From Candidatus Latescibacter anaerobius SCGC AAA252-E07 (lineage in GTDB: Bacteria > Latescibacterota > Latescibacteria > Latescibacterales > Latescibacteraceae), in contig AQSL01000120.1 in assembly GCA_000403035.1 (NCBI GenBank), positions 1 to 22,516 of the forward strand: a stretch of 22,516 bases of DNA. Direction: 5' to 3'. A program made the translations under genes and the position numbers. Numbering within the stretch: position 1 is the stretch's first letter; each line of letters opens with the position of its first letter. This document shows positions 15,005-22,512 of the stretch, one piece after another. The notes below the pieces were generated by a model. It had not been told where the DNA came from. It saw only the letters and a list, made by a program, of their open reading frames with translations, and searched no databases.

Positions 15005-16060
15005 TCACGTTTCACTGCTGACCGTGTTGTTTTCTTTTCTCACACCATCTTCGGGCCCTGGAAAAAGTATACGGCTGATACCGAAATCCTCAAATGCCTG
15101 TATCATATTTTCCGGCTCGGGGTTCAGGGCAATAATGGTGCCGCCTTTTCCGGCGCCTGCAAGTTTGGCTGCAAGCGCTCCGGAATCGAGGGCAACCCGG
15201 ATTATTTTTTCGTTTATCCCGGAAGATGAACCGAACGAACGCACGATTTCGTGGTTTTCAGTCATTGCCTCGCCGAGAAGCTCCCAGTCGCCGGAAAGCA
15301 ATGCCTTCTTTGACATCCTGGCAATATATGCCAAACGTAGAACGCCGTTGAGCACAATTTTGTCGCTTTCAATCCAGCGGTCGCGGATTGGTTTATGTAC
15401 GGAGCCGGATACCCTCTTAATACCGGTATGAGCAAGTATTATAGGTACTGGAGGTGCTGTGTCGGCCAAATCTTCAACAGTGCCGAGCGGTTCACGGTTA
15501 AGCGACAAATAATTCTGCTTGTCGCGAAAATCGAGAAGATTGAGTGAACCGAAAGTACACATATAGGCATCCTGATAACCGCAGACGATTTTGAGAAAAT
15601 AGAGCTCGATATGACGAACAGTTTCCGCAAGCAAATAGAAATTTTTTCTGCTGTTTCCGTCCCAGAAGGATGTTTCATCCCGTGTATGTCCGCTTCGTGC
15701 CATCCACTCGAGCAGGCCGGCAACGAGTGCAGTCATAATAGCGGTTGAACCGGAAAGGCCCGCGCTTATCGGAATGGTGGAAGTTATACTAATTTTTATA
15801 CGGGCATCCTTCAGGTCAAAATATTCGATTGCTGCGAGTACGGCATCAAACATGCCGCCGTCCTGGACAAGATCCTCCGGTTTGAGAATTGTGCGTGATG
15901 TATGTTCAACAACAATTTCGAGACCATCATGATCCTCGACAGAAACAAATGCCCGTTCCCGGGTGGAACAGGAAATGACCGAACCTCCGTACATATCCGA
16001 AGGATTTCCCACAATTCCACACCGTCCGGGAGCAGAATATGTAATTTTTAAATCTGACAG
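15005..16060 (-). CDS. GHMP-family sugar kinase (glucuronokinase-like), probable CTG start
   Basis: 351 residues from the preferred start. The conserved motif SAPGRCGIVGNPSDMYGG (9-26) lies mostly upstream of the first ordinary start (GTG at 16012), so that start would cut it. Between the galU stop (16066-16064) and the motif there is no ATG, GTG or TTG. A CTG at 16060 has GAGGTG exactly six bases upstream. Motif 2 is PISAGLSGSTAI (from about 97), and motif 3 is KLAGAGKGG near the C-terminus. GNPSDMYGG and CGYQDAYMCTFGSLNLLDF resemble plant glucuronokinases, with HddA-type heptose kinases as an alternative. It would make a sugar-1-phosphate for the neighbouring nucleotidyltransferases. It follows galU by 3 bp and in the same frame. 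Confidence 0.85.
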   Translation of the reverse strand: MSDLKITYSAPGRCGIVGNPSDMYGGSVISCSTRERAFVSVEDHDGLEIVVEHTSRTILKPEDLVQDGGMFDAVLAAIEYFDLKDARIKISITSTIPISAGLSGSTAIMTALVAGLLEWMARSGHTRDETSFWDGNSRKNFYLLAETVRHIELYFLKIVCGYQDAYMCTFGSLNLLDFRDKQNYLSLNREPLGTVEDLADTAPPVPIILAHTGIKRVSGSVHKPIRDRWIESDKIVLNGVLRLAYIARMSKKALLSGDWELLGEAMTENHEIVRSFGSSSGINEKIIRVALDSGALAAKLAGAGKGGTIIALNPEPENMIQAFEDFGISRILFPGPEDGVRKENNTVSSET

Positions 16061-16063
16061 AGC

Positions 16064-16921
16064 TTACACCTCATGGAGTTTGGTGCGCATATATTGACGG
16101 ACCATGTAACCGTATTCGAGATCCTCAAGCGCAAAATCCAGAAAAGCTTTGAAATACGACTCAAAACTTCCGATATCATAACGGTGCTCGTCTTTTCGCA
16201 GTTTGATGCCGATAACCTTCTTGCCCATTTTAATAAGGGTATTCATGGCATCGGTTATTTCGAGCTCGCCCTTTTTTCCGGCAGGGGTGCGTTTTAAGGC
16301 CTCAAAGATAACCGGATCAAAAACATACCTGGCGGCAACAGCCAGTTTCGATGGGGATTCGGAAGGCAATGGTTTTTCAACGAGCTCTTCAATTTCAAAA
16401 ACGGCGCCTGAACGGTTTTTCGGCCTGGCTATTCCATATTTACGCACATCATCTTCGAGTACTTCCATAACTGCCACAGTTGCGCTTGCTTTCTCTCTCT
16501 GGTGAACCTCCATCATACGGTTAAGCAGACTCGAATGGCTGCCGCCCCGAATCACGGAATCACCGAGAGCAACCGCAAAAGTGTCTGAACCGGCGAACTT
16601 CTCCGCATAGGATATTGCATCACCAAGGCCGTTCTGGTTTGTCTGCCGTATGTAAAAAAATGAAAGGTTCGCTTCAAGCTCCGAGTCGAACGTGGTATTG
16701 CCAACCTCTGGACAATAATCAAAATGATCTTCAATAGAGCGCTTTTTACGCCCGGTTACAAAAAGAATATTGTTGAGTCCCGCTTCGGCAAGTTCCTCGA
16801 CTACATATTGTACAATCGGTTTACGGCCGATGGGAAGCATTTCCTTCGGCTGGCTTTTTGTTGCGGGCAATAACCGTGTTCCAAGTCCTGCAACCGGTAT
16901 AACTGCTTTTGTGATTGCCAT
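16064..16921 (-). CDS. galU: UTP-glucose-1-phosphate uridylyltransferase
   Basis: 285 residues, standard GalU length. VIPVAGLGTRLLPATKSQPKEMLPIGRKPIVQYVVEE (8-44) is the GalU-type NTP-binding region, followed by GLGDAISYAE, VALGDSVI, ELVEKP and a C-terminal GKKGELEITDAMNTLI and RYDIGS. The enzyme makes UDP-glucose from UTP and glucose-1-phosphate; bacterial GalU-like enzymes can also take other sugar-1-phosphates. GAAAGG lies about seven bases before the ATG. It leads the operon galU - GHMP kinase - nucleotidyltransferase. The GAGGTG that overlaps its last codons (16072-16067) appears to serve as ribosome-binding site for the kinase gene. Confidence 0.94.
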   Translation of the reverse strand: MAITKAVIPVAGLGTRLLPATKSQPKEMLPIGRKPIVQYVVEELAEAGLNNILFVTGRKKRSIEDHFDYCPEVGNTTFDSELEANLSFFYIRQTNQNGLGDAISYAEKFAGSDTFAVALGDSVIRGGSHSSLLNRMMEVHQREKASATVAVMEVLEDDVRKYGIARPKNRSGAVFEIEELVEKPLPSESPSKLAVAARYVFDPVIFEALKRTPAGKKGELEITDAMNTLIKMGKKVIGIKLRKDEHRYDIGSFESYFKAFLDFALEDLEYGYMVRQYMRTKLHEV

Positions 16922-17031
16922 ACTGCACCTTTCGTTAATATGAACTTTTTGATATATTTAAAATACCATTTATATCCCCGGAATGTCAAATATAAATATG
17001 GATATGATTTTTATTACATTGTGTAAAACAG

Positions 17032-17065
17032 TTGACTTTGCCTTGAAAATAATGAATTATTCATT
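17032..17065 (+). promoter_or_regulatory. Putative promoter and overlapping palindrome in the divergent galU / Tat-protein gap
   Basis: TTGACT (17032-17037) and AATTAT (17055-17060) are 17 bp apart on the plus strand. The -10 overlaps the inverted repeat AATGAA-TTA-TTCATT (17051-17065), which could be an operator. Further down, the 9-mer AACAATTAT occurs twice with an 11-bp period (17120-17128, 17131-17139). These matches are by eye in AT-rich sequence. Confidence 0.35.
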
Positions 17066-17157
17066 TTACGTACGAACGGCACATAGCTTGATTTCTGATT
17101 TTAGCACGCAATCCTGTATAACAATTATTAAACAATTATCTTAATAAGGAGGGCTCA

Positions 17158-18501
17158 ATGCTTACTACAAGCCGACGAGATATGTTTCGCACCGGCGCCG
17201 TTCTGGGTGCCGGAATTGTATCCGGAACATTTTTGAGATCACAAGCATCCGCGGAAACTCCCGGAGACGAATATACATGCTCATGGGAAAAAGAGTATAC
17301 CTTCGGCCACACAATTCTCTTCATGGATGAGTATCACCGGGGAATCATGGAAATTCTCGGCCGCCTGAGCGGCGAGATCGGGCATGTCGGGGAATTGACA
17401 TCACGTGCGGCACAGGTCATACAAAACGGCGGAACGGTATGGACATCGATGAGCATCGGACATATGCCTTCGTCTGAGCAGAAAGAAGACCGCCGTGGCA
17501 GCCCCGGTATCATGAAAGACAGCATTGACTTCGATGCCATGAAAAAAGGCGATATGGTTTTTACAAATCACTGCACACAAGCTGTCAAAGCCGCACGAGA
17601 CCGGGGCGTATATGTGGTAAGTGTCACCGTTAACTATATTAACAACGAATTCAGGCCTGCCGGTTTCGCAAACCCCAATGAGGACGACCTCATGCTGGCG
17701 GATGTTTCCAATGAGATTCTCCACAGCCATGTGCCGTATTATCAGGGACTCGTTCATGCGCCGGAAATTCCTGAATTTACCCTGTGCCCATCGACAACGA
17801 CAGGGCTTGGAACGCTTCACTGGATGCTGAATGCGGAGCTTGCGAATAAGCTGGCTGACAAAAAGGCGAAGGAAGTCGATAAGAGCGCCGAGTATCTTCG
17901 AATTCTGACAGAACGTGTCGAAAAAATAAAGGAATACCGATACCGGATAAGGGAAGTCGCAGTGACCATGGCACGGCGTATCAGGACAGGAGGACGGTGG
18001 TTTGCCAGGAGTATTGAACATCCGGGATTTGCAAGCGAACTGAGCGGTGTGGCATCGGGCCCGATGATCGTAAACTGGGGTGACTGGGATGCGACAAAAG
18101 AAACGAATGTGATGCTCATAGCGGCTATTTCGCCTGCTTATCCCGATGAGGTCAAACTTGCCATGGAAAAGCAGTTAGAGGGCGCTTATGTTATAGGAAT
18201 CGGGCCGTGTTCCCTTGATGGCGTAACGCCTCCGGGGCGTCTTATCGATATTGCGGATGCCGGCTTCGACAACCTGTCGCCCGAATCAGGCGGAGTGATA
18301 AAGGTGAAGGGTCGAAAGGACACGATATGCCCGACTTCCGGTATTGTTGGGAATATCATTCAGCAGATGATATGCGCCCAGTGGACGGATGAAATGGTGC
18401 GCCGTGGTTCAATCCCTTATTACTGGATGGGCTTTTTCCAGAAAGGCGGCGGGGAATATGATGACGCTATCCGGCCGTTTTTCGTATTACAGGGATTTTA
18501 G
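17158..18501 (+). CDS. Tat-exported protein with SIS-like (sugar isomerase) domains
   Basis: 447 residues. The N-terminus is a twin-arginine signal: SRRDMFRTGAVLGAGIVSG with probable cleavage after SQASA (about residue 31), so the mature protein would act folded outside the cytoplasmic membrane. The next 190 residues look like a SIS phosphosugar-binding fold: helix, AAQVIQNGGTVWTSMSIGH, KKGDMVFTNHCTQAVKAARDRGVYVVSVTV, and CPSTTTGLGTLHWMLNAELAN. The second half (TGGRWFARSIEHPGFASELSG... GAYVIGIGPCSLDG... GIVGNIIQQMI) may be a second, more diverged SIS domain. Substrate and reaction are unknown. AAGGAGGG lies four bases before the ATG. Repeat E begins on its stop codon. Confidence 0.72.
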   Translation: MLTTSRRDMFRTGAVLGAGIVSGTFLRSQASAETPGDEYTCSWEKEYTFGHTILFMDEYHRGIMEILGRLSGEIGHVGELTSRAAQVIQNGGTVWTSMSIGHMPSSEQKEDRRGSPGIMKDSIDFDAMKKGDMVFTNHCTQAVKAARDRGVYVVSVTVNYINNEFRPAGFANPNEDDLMLADVSNEILHSHVPYYQGLVHAPEIPEFTLCPSTTTGLGTLHWMLNAELANKLADKKAKEVDKSAEYLRILTERVEKIKEYRYRIREVAVTMARRIRTGGRWFARSIEHPGFASELSGVASGPMIVNWGDWDATKETNVMLIAAISPAYPDEVKLAMEKQLEGAYVIGIGPCSLDGVTPPGRLIDIADAGFDNLSPESGGVIKVKGRKDTICPTSGIVGNIIQQMICAQWTDEMVRRGSIPYYWMGFFQKGGGEYDDAIRPFFVLQGF

Positions 18502-18605
18502 GGGAGCCAGTGAAAAAGTTTTTTTCACGCGGCCCGGTTTGTAACATGTAAGTGTATTGCTGTCAAGGGCAAGTAAGGCAACGTTTTGCGCTGATCCTTG
18601 ACAGC
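18499..18605 (+). repeat. Modular hairpin repeat, copy E (short form)
   Basis: It starts at the TAG stop of the Tat-protein gene (TAGGGGAGCCAGTGAAAAAG), with the GTGAAAA...TTTTCAC hairpin. GCTGTCAAGGG (18559-18569) pairs with TCCTTGACAGC (18595-18605) with one G-T wobble. The loop carries AACGTTTTGCGCTGA. There is no CTCGTCGACC module. It ends 78 bp before the dinB start; an ATG-less extension of the dinB frame runs through it but is not needed. Confidence 0.85.
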
Positions 18606-18683
18606 ATGTTCCCATATAAAAAGTTGTTATCACCAGACTTTCAGAAAGCCCTTATTCATGGTTACGGTTGTCAAGAGCTGACT

Positions 18684-19871
18684 ATGCCTGATATAATTCA
18701 CATTGACATGGATTGTTTCTTTGCTGCTGTCGAAGTAAAAGACAATCCCGATCTTGCAGGTAAACCGGTTATTGTGGGAGCTCTTCCCGGCACACGGGGT
18801 GTCGTATCGGCCTGTTCCTATGAGGCGCGTGCATTCGGAGTGCATTCTGCCATGCCGATAAGCAGGGCGGTGAAATGCTGTCCTCACGGAATATTTGTCA
18901 AGCCGAACGGCCACAGATATGTGGAAGAATCCGAAGTTATAATGGCAATTTTTCGCGATTTCACCCCGTTCGTAGAGCCGTTAAGTCTCGATGAGGCGTT
19001 TCTCGATGTATCGGGCTCGCACCGCCTGTTTGGAACAAGCATCGAGATAGGCACTGCAATAAAAAACCGTATTAAGGAAGAAACAGGACTTATCGCTTCG
19101 GTCGGGATTGGTCCGACAAAGTTTGTCGCTAAAATCGCCTCTGACTTAGGCAAACCCGATGGTTTTATATGCGTCAATGATGATGAAGCACTCACTTTTC
19201 TCAGGCCTCTCGATGCCCGTAAAATCTGGGGTGTCGGAACATCGACCTGGAAGAAACTTGAAAAACTCAACCTCAAAACTATCGGCGATATTGCAGATTT
19301 TCCCGTAGAAACGCTCGAGCGTATGTTCGGCAAAACCGGCCGTCACCTCCACGACCTGTCGATGGGGAAAGATTCGCGGTCTGTCAATCCGGTGACCGAG
19401 AGGAAACAAGTGAGCAACGAGCATACTTTCGATACGGATACCGATACCATGGAAGAGGTTGAGAGAGTAATGCTCGGGCTTTCGGACAAGATTGCAGGGA
19501 GACTTCTCAAAAAGGGATTTACCGGAAGAACCGTAACGTTAAAACTACGTGACGAAACGTTTAAAACCATTACGCGCTCGAAGACATCAGACCGTCGAAT
19601 ATTTACCGGTGAGGACATATTCCGGGAAGCTCTGCTAATGCTTCGTGCCGAGGATCTGGGCGGCAGGAAAGTAAGACTGGTCGGCGTGTCCGTATCCGGT
19701 TTTCAAAACGGGGGCCAGACTTCGCTGTTTGATTCTGACGATGAGCGCAAAAATAAGGTTGAGCAAGTTCTTGCGGATATTCGTGGGAGATTCGGCAAAG
19801 ATGCCATAACAAGGGCATCGCTGGTACAAAAGAATAAAAAAGCACAAAAGGATAAAAAAAATCAGAGCTGA
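18684..19871 (+). CDS. dinB: DNA polymerase IV (Y-family translesion polymerase)
   Basis: 395 residues. IIHIDMDCFFAAVE at the N-terminus (first catalytic Asp), YEARAFGVHSAMP, and SLDEAFLDVS (second catalytic Asp-Glu pair) are the Y-family palm motifs. The helix-hairpin-helix VGTSTWKKLEKLNLKTIGDIADF and a little-finger domain follow. QTSLF near the C-terminus is a canonical beta-clamp-binding motif, followed by a lysine-rich tail. The frame is open 44 codons further upstream, but that part lies in repeat E; the ATG at 18684 places MPDIIHIDMD correctly. The ribosome-binding site is weak (AAGAG). It inserts nucleotides opposite damaged bases with low fidelity. I see no LexA box upstream. Confidence 0.96.
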   Translation: MPDIIHIDMDCFFAAVEVKDNPDLAGKPVIVGALPGTRGVVSACSYEARAFGVHSAMPISRAVKCCPHGIFVKPNGHRYVEESEVIMAIFRDFTPFVEPLSLDEAFLDVSGSHRLFGTSIEIGTAIKNRIKEETGLIASVGIGPTKFVAKIASDLGKPDGFICVNDDEALTFLRPLDARKIWGVGTSTWKKLEKLNLKTIGDIADFPVETLERMFGKTGRHLHDLSMGKDSRSVNPVTERKQVSNEHTFDTDTDTMEEVERVMLGLSDKIAGRLLKKGFTGRTVTLKLRDETFKTITRSKTSDRRIFTGEDIFREALLMLRAEDLGGRKVRLVGVSVSGFQNGGQTSLFDSDDERKNKVEQVLADIRGRFGKDAITRASLVQKNKKAQKDKKNQS

Positions 19872-19921
19872 CGGCATCAGAACACCGCATATGACCCTGT
19901 GAATGGATAACACATTGATTT

Positions 19922-20027
19922 TTAAGAGGGCGGTGAAAATTTTTTTCACGCACCCTGTAATGAAATATATGTCGTTTGTTGCTGTCAAGGGCTTGTAAAT
20001 CAACGCTTCGCGGTGACCCTTGACAGC
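19922..20027 (+). repeat. Modular hairpin repeat, copy F (short form, best preserved)
   Basis: TTAAGAGGGCGGTGAAAATT opens the copy. GTGAAAA/TTTTCAC flanked by GGG/CCC is hairpin 1. GCTGTCAAGGG (19981-19991) and CCCTTGACAGC (20017-20027) form a perfect 11-bp inverted repeat. Inside, TCAACGC-TTC-GCGGTGA forms a nested hairpin. It begins 50 bp after the dinB stop and ends 46 bp before the radical SAM gene. Confidence 0.9.
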
Positions 20028-20073
20028 TAAAATTTTAAACCGTATAGTGTTTCACAGGACTTTTAAACCGTAT

Positions 20074-21429
20074 ATGAATATTTTACTCGTTAATCCCTGG
20101 ATAACCGATTTTGCGGCATACGATTTCTGGGTCAAGCCGCTCGGACTCCTGTATGTTGGCGCGTTTCTCAAACAGAGGGGACATGATATCCGCCTTATTG
20201 ATTGCATGGACCGTTTCCAAAAAGGCGCTGAGAATCACCACAGAAGATACAACACCGGAAAATTTCACCGTGAGATCATCCGAAAACCCGAATGTCTCAA
20301 TCATGTACCGAGGCATTTCTGTCGGTACGGGATACCCGTTAATGTGTTCAGGAAAAAACTGCTAAAAGACAGGAAACCGGATATTGTATTAGTTTCCTGT
20401 ATCATGACCTACTGGTATCCCGGTGCATTTGAGGCGATTTCGATTATCCGTGAAATGATGCCGGGAGTCCCGGTAATACTGGGAGGCATATATGCGACAC
20501 TGTGCGAGGAGCATGCACGGAATTATAGCGACAGCGATGTCGTTATAACCGGATCCTCGCCCTCTGCCATTCTTGAGGCGGTTGAATCTCAAGGCGGCAG
20601 TACGGGAGACGGGCAGCCGGTTTCAGAACGTTTCAGCGAGTGGCCGGAACCGGCATGGGAGACCTATGACACCTTGAAAACCGCAATGGCGCTTACCATA
20701 CGGGGCTGTCCGATGAACTGCACGGTGTGCGCCTCAAACATCCTTTTTCACGGCTGCGAGCGCAGTGACCCGATACAATCCGCCCGGGCGATCCTCGATC
20801 TTGCAGAGAAGGGGGTCGAAGATATTTCGTTTTGCGATGATGCGCTTTTGATCGATACGGAAAACCATGCGGTACCGTTGTTCAAGGAGCTTGACGGGCG
20901 CAAAAATCCGGTGAGACTGCATTCCCCGAACGGCCTTCATGTCCGTGAAATAACGCCTGAGATCGCCCGTCTCATGAAACGTGCCGGTATGGTAACGGTG
21001 CGGCTGAGTCTCGAGACAGCATCGGCTGAACGGGCGAAGGATTTTTCGTCAAAGGTGACCCGTGATGATTTCAGAAGTGCGGTGGATGCGCTCCATAGCG
21101 CCGAGTATATGCCCGGTGATCTGGGGGCGTATATTCTTGCCGGGTTGCCCGGACAGAGCATGGAAGAGGTGCTCGATACGATTTCATTTGTGCTTGATAC
21201 CGGTGTGAAAGTGCGGCCGGCATTATTCAGTCCCGTTCCCGGCACGGTGGAATTCAGACGTGCCGTTGAGGCGGGTATGTTACGTGAGGATGATGACCCG
21301 CTTTTACAAAATAATACGCTGAGAACGGTTGATTTCTGGGAACATGGGCAGGAAGGGTATCGGGAGTTTAAGAAGTGGTTATCGGAGGCGAATGAGGGGG
21401 TTGGCGAAAGGAAGGTAACTTTTTCTTAA
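20074..21429 (+). CDS. B12-binding-domain radical SAM protein
   Basis: 451 residues from the preferred start. The N-terminal Rossmann-like cobalamin-binding-type domain reads MNILLVNPWITDFAAYDFWVKPLGLLYVGAFLKQRGHDIRLID, with DIVLVSCIMTYWYPGAFEAISIIREMMPGVPVILGGIYATLC. The radical SAM CxxxCxxC is C212-C216-C219 (RGCPMNCTVC), followed by a TIM-barrel-like region. It binds a 4Fe-4S cluster and SAM; many relatives are methylases or ring-forming enzymes, and the substrate here is unknown. A frame extension to a TTG at 20020 starts inside repeat F and is rejected. It has no obvious peptide or substrate gene beside it. It is followed 12 bp later by a gene of unlike composition. Confidence 0.88.
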   Translation: MNILLVNPWITDFAAYDFWVKPLGLLYVGAFLKQRGHDIRLIDCMDRFQKGAENHHRRYNTGKFHREIIRKPECLNHVPRHFCRYGIPVNVFRKKLLKDRKPDIVLVSCIMTYWYPGAFEAISIIREMMPGVPVILGGIYATLCEEHARNYSDSDVVITGSSPSAILEAVESQGGSTGDGQPVSERFSEWPEPAWETYDTLKTAMALTIRGCPMNCTVCASNILFHGCERSDPIQSARAILDLAEKGVEDISFCDDALLIDTENHAVPLFKELDGRKNPVRLHSPNGLHVREITPEIARLMKRAGMVTVRLSLETASAERAKDFSSKVTRDDFRSAVDALHSAEYMPGDLGAYILAGLPGQSMEEVLDTISFVLDTGVKVRPALFSPVPGTVEFRRAVEAGMLREDDDPLLQNNTLRTVDFWEHGQEGYREFKKWLSEANEGVGERKVTFS

Positions 21430-21441
21430 GGAGGTGGAAAA

Positions 21442-22428
21442 ATGGAAACATGTCCTATCTGTTTAATTGAACACGAGAAAGTAATAATAAGTTCTAAAAA
21501 TGCTACAAAGCATGTAATTTGTCCAAGATGTGGGATTTTTGTTATTACTTATTCTGCTTTATCACAATTAGAAAATGGTGGTATAAATGAAAATCTCTGG
21601 AAATTAAGTTATTGGATAAAACGAGGACAAAAAAATGATAATCCTGTAGATATAAAGGGAGATATAAAATCAATCTTACAAGGAATTGTATTACCAAAAC
21701 CCCATGAACAAGCTGAAAGATTAATACTGTATACTGGTAATAATATTGAATCACCTGAAGAAAGTATAGAACGTAATCCACATTTTATATCATCTATTAT
21801 TGGTGCACATGATGCAAAAGGTGTTGTTTATATTGCAAAACATCTTATAGATGAAGGAGTTTTTCAAGAAGACCCGTTAACCATTAATTTTTCTGAAGGT
21901 TTAAAAATAAGTATTGATGACCATATATCTCTTGGATTAACAATAGAAGGTTGGGATAAATTCGATGAAATTTCTAAAAGGGGTATCGAAAGTAATAAAG
22001 TGTTTATGGCAATGAAATATAAAGACGAAACACTTAATAATTTTTATAATGATTATTTGAAACCTGCAGTTGAAAAGACAGGATTTGAACTTTTTCGACT
22101 TGATGAGGATAAAAAAGCAGGACTTATCGATGACAAAATGAGAGTTTATATAAGAAATTCAAGGTTTCTAATCGCTGATTTATCCCACCATAATCCCGGT
22201 GCTTACTGGGAAGCAGGTTATGCCGAAGGATTTGGGAAACCGGTAATATATCTATGTGAAAAAACAGTTTTTGATGATCCTGAAAGAAAACCTCATTTTG
22301 ATACAAACCATCATCTTACTATTGTATGGGACAAAGAAAAATTAAGTAAAGCTGCCGAAGATTTAAAGGCGACAATACGTGCAACGCTTCCGGGTATAGC
22401 AAACATGACAGATGATTTGAAAAAATAG
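21442..22428 (+). CDS. Zinc-ribbon / nucleoside 2-deoxyribosyltransferase-like protein
   Basis: 328 residues. A zinc ribbon comes first (C4-C7 and C27-C30, CPIC...CPRC). A helical middle (about 45-180) follows. The C-terminal domain (about 185-320) begins KVFMAMKYKDETLNNFYNDYLKPAVEKTGFELFRLDE and carries RFLIADLSHHNPGAYWEAGYAEGFGKPVIYL. D246 and E257 match the active-site Asp and nucleophilic Glu of the nucleoside deoxyribosyltransferase fold. Such domains can cleave N-glycosidic bonds and appear as effectors in suspected antiphage proteins, so a nucleotide- or NAD-attacking defence role is possible but unproven. AAGGAGG lies about seven bases before the ATG. AT-rich codons contrast with the radical SAM gene just upstream and suggest acquisition. 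Confidence 0.78.
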   Translation: METCPICLIEHEKVIISSKNATKHVICPRCGIFVITYSALSQLENGGINENLWKLSYWIKRGQKNDNPVDIKGDIKSILQGIVLPKPHEQAERLILYTGNNIESPEESIERNPHFISSIIGAHDAKGVVYIAKHLIDEGVFQEDPLTINFSEGLKISIDDHISLGLTIEGWDKFDEISKRGIESNKVFMAMKYKDETLNNFYNDYLKPAVEKTGFELFRLDEDKKAGLIDDKMRVYIRNSRFLIADLSHHNPGAYWEAGYAEGFGKPVIYLCEKTVFDDPERKPHFDTNHHLTIVWDKEKLSKAAEDLKATIRATLPGIANMTDDLKK

Positions 22429-22465
22429 GTTTATCTGCTTATCGAGTTTAAACAGCATCCTTTAT

Positions 22466-22512
22466 TTGCCCCCTTTCCGGGCTTACGCCCGACTTTCCCC
22501 CAAAGGGGGCAA
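22466..22512. repeat. Nested GC-rich palindrome, possible terminator or REP-like element
   Basis: TTGCCCCCTTT (22466-22476) and AAAGGGGGCAA (22502-22512) are perfect 11-bp inverted arms. Inside, CGGGC-TTAC-GCCCG (22478-22491) makes a second stem. It lies 38 bp after the preceding stop codon. There is no T-tract on the plus strand, so a classic intrinsic terminator is not evident. Confidence 0.65.

Noticed and set aside
17401..18021. 206-codon minus-strand open frame opposite the Tat-exported protein
   Set aside because: It is antisense to a gene with a clear signal peptide and ribosome-binding site, and its composition looks like reverse translation of that gene.
18552..18683. N-terminal extension of DNA polymerase IV
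   Set aside because: The extra codons are translated from repeat E, and the conserved N-terminus begins at the ATG at 18684.
3206..20027. The repeats as a CRISPR array
   Set aside because: Copies are kilobases apart, differ in length and have internal hairpins; there is no regular spacer spacing and no cas gene.
3206..20027. The repeats as insertion-sequence copies
   Set aside because: None encodes a transposase, and I could not see convincing target-site duplications. A non-autonomous element remains possible.
20020..20073. N-terminal extension of the radical SAM protein from a TTG
   Set aside because: The TTG is inside the CCCTTGACAGC arm of repeat F, and the domain begins at the ATG at 20074.
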